From the NCBI GenBank assembly GCA_028571685.1, contig CM053141.1, positions 70,355,833-70,419,832 of the forward strand: a stretch of 64,000 nucleotides of DNA, given 5' to 3'. This DNA comes from Heterohyrax brucei. Its lineage: Eukaryota; Chordata; Mammalia; Hyracoidea; Procaviidae. Positions 11,086-21,235 of the stretch are shown here, piece by piece (positions within the stretch are counted from its first letter, which is position 1; each line of letters opens with the position of its first letter). Position numbers and translations under genes: made by a program. Below the pieces are notes generated by a model. The model searched no databases. It saw only the letters and a program-made list of their open reading frames with translations, and was not told the DNA's origin.

Positions 11086-11225
11086 TTATTGTTGCTGAGT
11101 TGATTCCAGCTCATAGTGACCCTCTAGGACACAGTAGAACTGCTCCATAGAGTTTCCAAGGGCAGTTCTACTTTGTCCTGAAGGGTTGCTATGAGTTGGA
11201 ATCAACTTGATGGCATAGAACAGTT
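11086..11225. mobile_element. Two AfroSINE tails in inverted orientation (fold-back)
   Basis: The left half (11090-11160) is an antisense SINE tail: 'gttgattccagctcatagtg' then 'actgctccatagagtttcca'. The right half (11161-11220) is a sense tail: 'gcagttctactttgtcctg' then 'ggttgctatgagttggaatc'. Together they form an imperfect hairpin with roughly 60-nt arms. Neither half keeps a tRNA-like head. Confidence 0.8.
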
Positions 11226-11733
11226 GTTATCAACTAGTATAGCAGAGGAAAATTTAAAAATGGGACACTTTGGTTGTTACTTGAATATCTGTGTAAACTT
11301 TATAATGATTGCTCCTGGAAAGTAAATTGTTTTCCCGTGGAAGATGTGCGAAAACTGAACCTCAGAGCAGTAAGAGTTGAGCCTATCAGCTTTACAAAGG
11401 GGGCTGATGTGCCTACCATGAGAATCTAGCTTGTGATCTGTTTATTGCATTGCTATAGCGTAGTGTCTCACCATTAAATCCATGTTAAGAATTTTCTGAA
11501 CGAGACAAGCTTATAAATTTATAAGTAGTTTGATGTGGAAAATTATCTCTGAAAAATACTGGACAGCTGGTCTTCCCCAGTGGACAGACTTAAAGCAGAG
11601 GCTGAGTAAGAAACCTGAAGATTTGAGATTAAACTCAGGCCTCGCCATAATTTCCTGGATGTGAGCAAAGACAGAATAACTCATCATTTAGAACAACTTC
11701 TTTAGTAAGGAACATATTCCACCTAAATCCAAG
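11226..11733. other. No gene seen
   Basis: No repeat or gene is recognised. Frames are short. Confidence 0.4.
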
Positions 11734-11910
11734 AGGAAACCCTGGTGGCATAGTGGTTAAGTGTTAGTGCTGCTAACCGAAAAGTTGGTAGTTTGAGTCC
11801 ACCAGGCGCTCCTTGGAAACTCTATAGGGGACTTTTACTCTGTCCTACAGCCTTGCTATGAGTTGGAATTGACGTAATAGCAGTGGGTTTGTTTTGTTTT
11901 GGTTTTCTTT
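11734..11910 (+). mobile_element. AfroSINE, full length
   Basis: Head 'gaaaccctggtggcatagtg', middle 'ccaccaggcgctccttggaa', tail 'ttgctatgagttggaattga', then a T/G-rich end. This is one of the best preserved copies in the window. Confidence 0.95.
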
Positions 11911-12084
11911 AATAGGGAATATGGTCCAACCACATCAAAGCATCTTGTATAGTTGTTTCATTGCTACAAAAGAGATACAAAAGGGAAATGAATGATGAAC
12001 TAATTTATTTATTCTCAAAGTAGTTGGCTCTTCTGTGGCTCCTTGAAGTTCTTTCAAGTTTTGCCTTATGTACTTTAAGACAAA

Positions 12085-12280
12085 GAGCCCTGATGGCACA
12101 GATGTTAAGCACTCAGCTGCTACTGAAAAATTAGCAGTTCAAAACCACCAGCAGGGAAAACATCTGGTGGTCTGCTTCCCTAAAGAATCCAGCATTGGAG
12201 ACCCTATGGGGCAGTTCCACTTCGCCCTTTAGGTAGCTGAGTCAGAATTGACTTGATGCTGTTGGATTTGGGGTTTTGGT
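12085..12280 (+). mobile_element. AfroSINE, longer subtype
   Basis: Head 'gagccctgatggcacagatg' and tail 'tgagtcagaattgacttgat' flank a middle with 'ggtctgcttccctaaagaat', so this belongs to the subtype with the extra central block. Confidence 0.9.
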
Positions 12281-12576
12281 ATATCTTCAGACTATTTTAT
12301 TACACAACTTTCAAGAGGGTTTTCCTTCTGGCTCTATTTCTACTAATGCTTTTTGCCTCAGATTTTACTTTGGTATTAAAATAGTCATGTTATTTTTCTT
12401 TTGGTTAGTGTGCATGAAATGTCTTCTCCTATTGTTTTATTTTGTGTCTTTCTGTATGCTTGTATTTTGGATGTGTTTCTTGCAATCGTCATATAGTTTA
12501 GTCTTTTGTTTTTCTAATCCAGGCTAATGATCTTTGTCTTTTAAAGGAAACACTTGTTCTCAATGTAACTGCTGGT

Positions 12577-12640
12577 ATAAACCAAAAACCAAACTTGTTG
12601 ATGTCCAGTCACTTCCAACTCACAGCCACCCTAGATATTT
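12577..12640 (-). mobile_element. AfroSINE tail fragment, antisense
   Basis: Only the tail is present: 'ccaaacttgttgatgtccag' followed by 'cttccaactcacagccaccc'. Confidence 0.6.
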
Positions 12641-12807
12641 TTGGATTCAAGTCTAACATCTTACCATATACTTTCTACTGTTTCCTCCCCCCCCCCCTTT
12701 TTTTTTTGCCATCTTTTGGATTGACTAGAGTAGTCATTACTATTCCAGTTTCTGGAATAGTACTCTAGCATTAGCTTGGTAGAGGTTTTGATTTTCTATT
12801 ATTGTAT

Positions 12808-12987
12808 AGGAAACCCTAGTGGCATAGTGGTTGAGTGTTATGTCTGCTAACCAAAAGGTCAGCAGTTCAAGTCTGCTAGGTGTTCCTTGGAAACCCTATA
12901 GGGCAATTCAACTCTGACCTATAGGATCACTGTGAGCCAGAATCACCTCAACAGCAGTGGGTGTTTTTTTTTTTTTTTTTTTTTTGG
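12808..12987 (+). mobile_element. AfroSINE, full length, with T-run
   Basis: Head 'ggaaaccctagtggcatagt', middle 'tgttccttggaaaccctata', tail 'tgtgagccagaatcacctca', then a T-run (12964-12986). The T-rich end corresponds to the usual 'gtttggtttt' terminus. Confidence 0.95.
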
Positions 12988-13370
12988 CATTGTTGTGTAA
13001 CAAACCACCTGAAAACTTGGTGATTTATAACAATCATTTTATTTTACTCATGATTTTTCAAGTCAAGAATGGAAAAAGGATTTGTACGGACAGTTCCTGT
13101 CTGATCCACATGGCATGGCTGAAGGATCCACCTAAAAGCTGACTTCTTTATCCCCAAGTCTGGTGCCCTGATGCCCTTGGCCCCTCTCTCTGTCTGTGCA
13201 ATATGGCTCATCCTGCAGAGCCTGTCTACTTGCTTTCCTTCTGTTTAGAACAGTTGAGAAAAGAGCAGCCTTATGAGGAAAGGGCAAGAGCACACTGCGA
13301 AAATTCACGAGGGAAGACAGAGATTGTTGAGACCATCTTTGGAAAACACAATGTGCCGCCATGGTTGTAC
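12988..13370 (-). mobile_element. MaLR/ERVL-type LTR-like repeat (tentative family)
   Basis: The opening 'gttgtgtaacaaaccacctg' followed by 'gtgatttataacaatcattt' is the antisense end typical of placental MaLR-type LTRs. Similar openings occur at 33955, 51645 and 55095. The inner part is diverged and I cannot name the subfamily. Confidence 0.5.
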
Positions 13371-13779
13371 ATACATTTGCTACTTTTGTTTGTTTTAATG
13401 CTTACCTAGAGAAGAAAATATGTTTACTGACTTATCATGGTTTAGTGGAAATCAGTATATCTACACTTCCTGGCCAATGCAAAAACCATGGAACTCCCGC
13501 CGTTCTTTATTCCATTCTCGTATATACACTATTGCTGTCATGCATTTTAATTCTATATCTAGTGTAAATCCCACAGTAGACATTGTTGTTATTGTTTTAT
13601 AAAGTCTGTATTCATTTAGTTTTTTTGTTGTTGTTCCTTTGGCTGCTTTTTGTGTCTTCCTGTATTTCAAGTGGGATCATTTTCATTCTGTGGCCTTTAG
13701 TGCTTATTACCATTGTGCTTAATATTTGCTAGGCACTAACAATTTTTTTTAATTTTGTATAAAATAGATTTCATTTATA
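13371..13779. other. No gene seen
   Basis: AT-rich sequence with overlapping short frames on both strands; none has a recognisable product. Confidence 0.4.
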
Positions 13780-14620
13780 TTCTTGAAGGATTTTTCTCCC
13801 ATGAAGATGACATTCTACTTTGGCGGTTATTTTATTTGAAGAGATCACTCTACTGTATTTTAATTACTCTATTCTGGAGAGAAGTACGGTGTTGCTCCTC
13901 TGGGGAGCAAACTACTCTGTTCTCTAGCTGTCTTCAGGATTTTTGCTTTCAACAGTTTTAATGATGTACTTTGTTGTTTCTGCCGAACCATTCTGACTGA
14001 CATTTTTTGGGATTCTTAAAAAGATGGTATGATGGCTTTCATTATATTTTTGGAAATTCTCAGCTATTATCTTCTTCAATATCACTTGTAAACTTTTTTC
14101 TCTCTTCTTTTCCTGGCATTCCAATTCCATGTATGTTACATCCTTTTTTTTTTTCTTTTTACTGAACTCTGGTGTTTTTACACTCTTTCCTTATATTTTC
14201 TGTTCTTTTATCTTTCTATGTTTCATTTTGGGTAGTTTCTTTTTTGGTTCACTAATTCTCTCTTTAACTGGATCTTATATGCATTTATGTAATTGAGTTC
14301 TTAATTTCAGTTACTGTATTTTTTTCAGTTCTGGAATTTCTATTTTGTTCTTTAAAAATATAATTCCCAGATCATACATGGCCCTATTATAATGCTTATT
14401 ATTTCTCTTGTTTTAAATTACATTGTCTTTTCTGTTCACATACTTGTTTTTTTTTTTAATCATTTACTGGTCTTTAAATATTTAAAAATGTAGAAATAAT
14501 TTGAAACACATATTTGTTTGGTTGTGGGGAACTAGAGGCATGGCTAACCCAGATCACCCTGATTTTAATATAAGGATTATAGATTACTTGAAGCTAATCT
14601 TTAGTTCCAAAGAGGGCCAA
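13780..14620 (-). mobile_element. Old L1/HAL1-type fragment, antisense
   Basis: The order of phrases ('gaaggatttttctcccatga', 'gtcttcaggatttttgcttt', 'gaaattctcagctattatct', 'cctggcattccaattccatg') matches the antisense of L1/HAL1 5'-ORF1 regions. It is strongly decayed, with many T-runs. Confidence 0.5.
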
Positions 14621-14630
14621 CTCTTTCTAA

Positions 14631-14828
14631 ACCCATTGTCAGTGAGTGGATTCTGACTCATAACACATCTTACAGGACAGAGCACAACTGCTCCACAGAG
14701 TTTCCAAGACTGTCATCTTTACAAACATAGATGGCTATATTATTCTCCCATGGAGTGACTGGTAGTTTTGAAACACTGACCTTTCAGTTATCAGCTGAGC
14801 ACTTAAGTGCTATGCCATCAAGTATCCT
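14631..14828 (-). mobile_element. AfroSINE, antisense, longer subtype
   Basis: Antisense tail 'cattgtcagtgagtggattc', then 'actgctccacagagtttcca', the extra block 'catctttacaaacatagatg', and the head end 'agctgagcacttaagtgcta'. Confidence 0.85.
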
Positions 14829-15490
14829 TTAGACTGTTTCTAGTTAACTCTTATTCCCAAGGTTTGATCCTTATGGCTTCCTACCCAAAACGTGGAAGTT
14901 TATAAGGTCTGCTCTTCATGATGGGTTCTGGGTTTGATTTATATACCCTTAGTAAAGCTGACAAAAATCTCTGTTCAACCTCTCAGTCTCTAAGCTAATG
15001 CTTTTTAAATTGTCAGATTTTCCTTGGAAAAAAGCAAATTTAAGTACCGAGTTTAGTCTTTTGATCTTCCTTTCTTTATCTTCCCTCATAATTCTTTACT
15101 GCCTTGTAAGTCCCCCATACACTTTCAGTATTTATCAAAAAGAGGATAGTTCCACATTGTTCAGTCCACCATTATCTGAAGCAGGAGTCCTACTCTCAAA
15201 GTATTTATTTTAATGTTTATAAAATAAATTTTGGGTCTTATCCCCGTTAGAAGGAGAATTCACGCCTAAAAAATGCTAAGAATAATGAGTTAGTTGGCAG
15301 TTTTGAATTACTTTTCAAACATGATACCATAAGTGACTCTCAATTTTTCACAAAGTTCAGGGCAATCAGAAACTATTACATAACAAATTAGCTGACATAT
15401 TTTATATCTGTATAACATTATCATTCATCCTTGTAAAATGTTCTGATTCACATGATAAAATAAGCATATTTTGAAATGAACTTTTATACT
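14829..15490. other. No gene seen
   Basis: AT-rich, no named repeat. A 71-codon frame at 14998-15213 is Ser/Leu/Phe-rich and looks like chance. Confidence 0.4.
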
Positions 15491-15498
15491 TGAATATA

Positions 15499-15690
15499 GA
15501 CGCAGAAAATCAGCTTCTCAATCTAGAAGAGGTAAATTCAGTATCACAAATGGAAAGGACACTAGAAGATAACGGAAAGCCTCACAGCCCCAGTAAAGAA
15601 CAAGATTGGAAGATTTATGTAAATTTAAATGTATTTATTGAGCAATTACTAGCTATAACACAGTATTCTATATTCCACAGAGAACACAAA
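15499..15690 (+). other. Exon-like segment (weak candidate)
   Basis: An open stretch begins just after 'acttgaatatag' (a possible acceptor AG) and ends at 'cacaaag|gtgagt', a close match to a donor site. It is open for 64 codons. An alternative donor, 'gaagag|gtaaat', lies at 15533. Against it, the second half ('tatttattgagcaattacta') resembles an ancient interspersed repeat and the acceptor lacks a strong pyrimidine tract. No product is recognised. Confidence 0.15.
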
Positions 15691-16040
15691 GGTGAGTAAA
15701 GCAGAGGTCTGTCTTTAGACAATATTTTTCAGAATTTTATAAGCTTCTATTCAAAACAATCTATGATCCTCTCAATAGATGAAGGGAAAAGTTGAAAAGC
15801 ATATCACCTATTTATGATTTTAATTGGCTATTTTGAAACTAGGAATATAATGGAACACCCTTAAGTTGATAAAAGCTATAAAACATACTTGGAGAAAAAT
15901 GTATATGCTTTATTTTTTGTGAGGAAAAAGTCAAGAAAGAAACTGTTGCTCCTTCTGTTTAACATAGTGTGGGAAGTTCTGAGCAATGCAATGGTCAGAA
16001 AGAGAAATGGAAGCTCTCAAGACGTTAATGAAAGAGATAA

Positions 16041-16203
16041 AACTGCCATGTTTTATTAGCTTACTAGTTAAATTTCTTAGAGTTTCTATCTAAACAAACA
16101 GATGTAAACAAACAATATAATCATTTTAATCAATATAGATATCTGTTTACTCAGGAACTCCAAGAAATTAAACTAGTAAGTTAATAAAACCAATAAGACA
16201 GTT
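16041..16203. repeat. Inverted repeat inside L1M
   Basis: A left arm at 16041-16103 and a right arm at 16141-16203, about 63 bp each and roughly 80% identical as reverse complements, flank a 37-bp centre. The right arm reads as normal L1 sequence; the left is an inverted copy of it. Confidence 0.8.
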
Positions 16204-16292
16204 CTGCAAAGTTGTTGGAAAATAGCAAAATTGTTAGCATTATTCTACTAGCAATAGCCAGTTTGAAAATAATAGTAGATAGGATATTATTT

Positions 16293-16315
16293 AAACAAAC
16301 AAACAAACAAACAAT
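16293..16315. repeat. (AAAC)n microsatellite
   Basis: Five AAAC units in a row inside the L1M remnant. Confidence 0.9.
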
Positions 16316-17149
16316 AAGAAGTGTCAGGAGTTAATCTAATACATAATGCACATGACTTCTATGGAGAACAATTTTAATATTAAAGAACCTAAAAGAAGGC
16401 TTGGATAAACATACTTACCACCATTTTTACAGCAGGATGACTAAACAATGTAAAGATGTGCATTTTCCCCAAGTAATATTTAACTTCAGTTACATTTCAA
16501 ATAAAATTTGAGCAGAATTTTTGAGAAAATTTAATACTCTAATTCCAACATTTATATGGAGGTCCACACTAGCTAAGACAATATAGAAAAAGAAAATTAC
16601 AGAGTAGAGAATGGTGTTTGTCCTATCTGATATCAATACATGTGTTACAAAGCTGAAGTACAGTAAGACAAGACAGTGTGGTACTTGTCATGAACAAGCA
16701 AATGACCCAATGAAACAAAAAAGAAAGCCCATTAAAGACTTGTAAGTACTTCAAACTTCGTATACAATGAGGTGATATCCAAATCAAAGTAGAAAGAAAG
16801 AGTGAGTTAATAAATCATGCTAGGACAAATGGTTTTTCACCTGAAAAATAAAATTAGTCCTCTACATCAAGTGGAGTAACATCTTAAATGTGAAAGGTAA
16901 TATCATAAAGCTTATGGAAGAAAATGGAGGAGAATATCCTTATTACTTGAATAAGAATTTCCTAAACAAAACTCAAAATAGTATAAATGATAAGGGGAAC
17001 AACTGATGAATTCAACTGCATCAATATTAAAGATTTCTGAATAACAAAGGGAGCCATAGATAAAGTTAACAAATGAGAGACCTGCTAGAAAAAGATACTT
17101 GCAGCATCTAAAATGAATAAAGGATTAAAACACGGCATATACGAGCCAC

Positions 17150-17440
17150 TCCTTATTCAGGTCTCTGCTCAAATATCATAAAGACAGCAGCCAAGAAATC
17201 TCAGGGAAGACTTTCCTGACCGTGTGTCCTAAATACCACTCTCTGCTTACTATCTGTTCTGTTTACTTAATTTTTCTTCATTGCACCTACACAAACTTAA
17301 CATTATTTTGTATGATAATTTGTTTAGGATCCTTTTGTACATTTTGTTCATATTATTGTCTTAGCACTTATGTCAATGCTTTGCACATAATAGATACTCC
17401 ATAAACCTTTGTTCAGTGAATGAGTCAGCAAACTCCTGAA
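17150..17440 (+). mobile_element. L2 3' end
   Basis: The L2 tail order is clear: 'tcaggtctctgctcaaatat', 'gggaagactttcctgaccgt', 'acttaacattattttgtatg', 'gctttgcacataatagatac', and 'gttcagtgaatgagt'. It lies between the L1M block and the younger L1. Confidence 0.75.
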
Positions 17441-17479
17441 AATGGACTTGTGAGTATTGCAAACTAAAGAAGAGAAAAA

Positions 17480-18960
17480 TAAGAGCAGAAGCTCAACATG
17501 GTGACCTACACTGATGTACCAGAACATCCCCCTACATCAAAGACTCAAAAAACCTAGTAAAACAGATGCAGGTGACAACCTTGGAACAATGAACATCAAA
17601 TGGAGGGATGGAGAAATTGCCTGGGCTCTGAATGGAAGGACAGATAGAAGGAAAAAAACAAAAGAAAACAAAAAACGGCAGACACAGAAGATATATGGAT
17701 CTTCAGTGCCTTGTAAACCAGCCCAACATGGTGAGACCACCTTGGGACAAAGTGGGAAGCATCCCTGTATGAGGAGAACAGAAAGATAGCTACATAAAAC
17801 AAGAGAAATACTGTCTAAACAAACCTGGAAAGAAACAAGTTAAGCAGAACATGACCCAGGGCTAAAAAGGAAAAGTACAGGAAGATTGAGAAGGAGCTCT
17901 AGTGATCCTGCCTATCATATAGAAGGGAGCAAGCCAGTAACTGGGGAAGGGTCTCCACACCAGTAGCAGTGCCTGACCATTGGGTCAGGAAAAAGTCAAA
18001 CCACAGAGTAGCAACTAAAGGTTCCCCACCCAGCAAACCTCTGTGTACCCTTTCCCCTCATATGTAAATGGGTCAGGACCCAGTCACCTTAAGCAGCCAG
18101 GAGGGAACACCCTTGGTTCCATATCCAGCAACCAGCAAAACTGACCCTCCACCTGTTGTCTGGAGACTGGCAGGAGTGCACCTGCAGCCCAGAGACTGGC
18201 AGGAAATACTCATATCCTGTACACCAGTAGGCGTGTACCCATGACTTAGCAACTGATAGAAGTGCACCCTCATCTGCTGCCCAGTAGCTGGCACAGTTAC
18301 CCCATACCCAAAAAAGTAATTGGAAATGCATTCAACACTATAGCCCAGCAACTGATAGGTGTGCACCACAACGTAGCCCAATGGCTTGCAGACACACTCT
18401 TGTGCACTTTTCCACTAATCACTTGGTAAAGCTCAGAAGGTACACCCATCACCAGTGACTGCCAGGTGCATCCCAACTCCAACAACAAGCAGGCACTCTT
18501 TGCCTAAGGGGCTCACTCCATTCATTTGGGTAGCATTATTACCTTGTAGCTACAAAGATGACCTGTCCTGCCCTCCAGCAGACACAGTAACCACTAGTAC
18601 CAGTCTGAAAGGACTCCCAGGGGCTGAAGAGGGACCCAGACCACCCAATACTTGCCAGCCAATACCAAGAAAACAACTCACTATACCTTCTATATTCTAT
18701 CCAGCAAGGGAAGACATAAAAGACTAACCACAGAGGATTAGCAAGTGGATTTGATTCAGCATATTCACTACTGAGAGAAAAATCACTCTCAGCCAACAGA
18801 CACCACCAAAGTCACACAAATGAATACAAAGAAGTCCTGTCCTGATCTCCAGAAAAGGCACTAACTGCTAATATCAACCTGACACCTTAATGTGGGTGGA
18901 GACAGCATACAACACCAAATCATACAAAACCAGGGAAAACACAGACAAAACTCTAGAAAA
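17480..18960 (+). mobile_element. L1 5' UTR
   Basis: GC-richer than its surroundings, this region precedes the ORF1 remnant of the same L1 and starts with 'gctcaacatggtgacctaca'. Degenerate internal repeats around 'agcaactgatag.agtgcacc' occur from 18090 to 18500. In L1 elements this region holds the internal promoter. A 103-codon frame on the minus strand here is a by-product of the repeats. Confidence 0.7.
18090..18500. repeat. Degenerate tandem units in L1 5' UTR
   Basis: The motif 'agactggcagga', 'agcaactgatagaagtgcac', 'gtagctggcacag', 'agcaactgataggtgtgcac', 'gtgactgccaggtgca' recurs every 35-50 bp. The units differ from each other by many substitutions. Confidence 0.65.
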
Positions 18961-19760
18961 ATTCGGGAAAACAATACAAGAACAGAATGACAAAATAAAT
19001 ACACAATTAGAAATCAGATAAAAACAGCAACTAGAAATCTAGAAAATTAACAATAAGATATCAGGAAAAGTTAATTCAATGGATAGATATAGAAGTAGAA
19101 TCAGTGAGAGATACAGTCAGCAAAATAGAGGACAAAACACTTCAACTTGTTTGAGAAGCAATCAGAAAAAAGAATGAAGAAAATTTAAGGGTTATGAGGG
19201 ATGCTGTCAAGAGAAATAATTTATGTGTGACTGGAATTCCAGAACAGAAAGCCAAGCCAAGTGCCGTCGAGAACAGAAAGAGATTAAAATAATAGTTAAA
19301 AAGGGGGAGAGAGAGGATTTTTGAAGATTTGCTCTCATAAAAGATGAGAAGATTACTGTCTAAGAAGCTCAAGGAATACCATACAGGATACGGTCCCTAA
19401 GAAAGTCACTGAGACACATAATCAAACTTTCCAAAACCAAACACACAAAAGAATTCTGGGAGCAGCTGAGAAAAATGAAGTATCAGCTAAAGAGGGCCCT
19501 CAACAAGAAAAAGCTCTAATGTCTCAGCAGAAACTCTGCAGATAAGAAGGCAGTGGGGTAATATACATAAAACCCTGAAAGAAAAGATTTTTCAACCAGG
19601 AATCAATGTACAGCAAAAGTATGTCTCAAATACAATGGCAAAACTAGGACATTCCCAGACAAACATAAGTTAAAGGAATTTGTAAAAACCAGACCCACCT
19701 TGCAAGAAATATTAAAGCGAATCCTTTGGATAGAGGACCAATATCAGAACATAGTCTGAT
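18961..19760 (+). pseudogene. L1 ORF1 remnant
   Basis: In L1, ORF1 encodes an RNA-binding protein with coiled-coil, RRM and C-terminal domains. Here the later domains can be followed at the DNA level: 'agaattctgggagcagctga', 'tctcagcagaaactctgcag', 'gaaggcagtggggtaata', 'acattcccagacaaacataa' and 'ccttgcaagaaatattaaag'. Several stops and frameshifts remove any long open frame. Confidence 0.7.
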
Positions 19761-19889
19761 ATTAAGATACATGACCAGCCATGACAGCATAACCCAAAAA
19801 CCAATCCAGATAAAGTAATCTCAAAAGTAAAATGAAGTAAACTGAAAACAGGGAACCAGGGATGTCAATTTGGAAATTAGGACAACTTA

Positions 19890-20590
19890 AAAAAAAGAGG
19901 GGGGAGTATAGTATAGTATAGTTACAGAATGTTCACATGCAGAAGTCAAGGCCTTAACAAGAAATAACAAATTGTTTTAAACTTAAGAAGATAAAGGTTA
20001 AATTCAGAGTAATCACAAAGAGAATTAATAAACCTACTCACTGAAACAAAGAAGAAGAAAATCACAAAAATCTAGCAAATACAAAATCCATACCAATGAA
20101 GGAAATAAAAATAAAATCCACAAATAAAAAGAACTCAGCACAAAAATTTAAGCAGAACAAAGAAAACCATCAATACTGCAAAAAACAAAAACCCACAACA
20201 AAAAGACAGCAGTAAATTTATACTTATTGTCACAGTGAATACAAATAGTTTAATGGATTAAAAAAAAAAGAACCCATTGATATTCAATGTATGAGATATT
20301 TCTCAGATAGAAAGACATGACAGATTAAAATCAGATGGAAAAAAATATATATTATGCAAACAATAGCCAAAAAAGAGCAGAAGCAGCAATATTAATCTCT
20401 GATAAAATAACTTTAATCAAAATCCATCATGAGAGACATAGAAAGGTATTATATAATGACTAAAAGTGAGTCCATCAAGAAGACCTAATTTATGCACCTA
20501 GTGACTGAGCTCCAAAATATATAAAACAAACTCTAATAATATAAAAAATATGAATAGATAGTCCCATAATAATAGTAGACTTTAACACAC
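19890..20590 (+). pseudogene. L1 ORF2 endonuclease-region remnant
   Basis: This is the 5' portion of L1 ORF2, which encodes the APE-type endonuclease. Recognisable spans include 'gcagcaatattaatctctga', 'agacatagaaaggtattata', 'gaagacctaatttatgcacc' and 'agtagactttaacacacca'. It is broken by stops and then by the insertion at 20592. Confidence 0.7.
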
Positions 20591-20591
20591 C

Positions 20592-21235
20592 ATGTTTTTT
20601 TATTTTATGACACCAGCAATTTTTGACCTTATTTATTTATTGTGATTGAGTGATTGTATACAATCGAAGTTAAATTTGCATGCTTGCCTACATGCAGCGT
20701 CTTTTGCTCTCCTTGCCCGGTGACAGCACACTCCTCCTTTCTGTTCTATACATGTCATATCCTCTTAACAATCTTCTGTCCCCTCCTCTCTACCCTCTCC
20801 TCTCCCTTCTAGTAAGAAGCCAGTAGGACAACATCCTATAAATGCATAGAACCGTAAAGTGCACACAGCATTCAGTCACATTGTGTCCCTGAGTCCAATC
20901 CATTCCTGTCTGAAGAGTTGACCTCAGTAATGATTTATGATCAGGGGCAGCAGCAGGTCTAGGGGCCGTGCCCCCAGGGGAACTCCCAGGCTTTTGGATC
21001 ATCAACTGTGGTCTTTTAGTGGAGTTCGTGAGGTGCACTCTTCTTTTTCTCGTGTTACCATTGGGACTCAACATTGTATGTCCCGTCATGGTTGTCTTCA
21101 GTGGTAGCTGGGCACCCTCTGGTTCTTCTGGTCACATGTTGATACAGTCACCCCTTCATATGGGTCCTTTTGTGTTCTGGGCTCTTTTTCCCCCTTGTCT
21201 TTGTTGTCTTTGGTAACATGCCACTTTTGATGAAG
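20592..21235 (-). mobile_element. L1 3' UTR copy (afrotherian type) nested in L1 ORF2
   Basis: The inserted block starts with a T-run ('gttttttta'), as an antisense poly(A) would, and carries the L1 3' UTR series 'gacagcacactcctcc', 'ccattcctgtctgaagagtt', 'ggtagctgggcaccctctgg', 'gttcttctggtcacatg'. It interrupts ORF2 of the sense-strand L1. Confidence 0.75.

Larger units (their letters stand above)
15720..17145 (+). mobile_element. L1M ORF2 3' region, 5' half of a split copy
   Basis: Phrases typical of L1 ORF2 RT and C-terminal regions appear in order: 'gtgtgggaagttctgagcaa', 'actctaattccaacatttat', 'gtatacaatgaggtgatatc', 'aacaactgatgaattcaact', 'aaatgaataaaggattaaaa'. All frames are broken. 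The text continues logically at 25725, on the far side of the younger L1. Confidence 0.8.

Noticed and set aside
18073-18381. 102-codon minus-strand frame
   Set aside because: Produced by the tandem units of the L1 5' UTR, antisense to the element.
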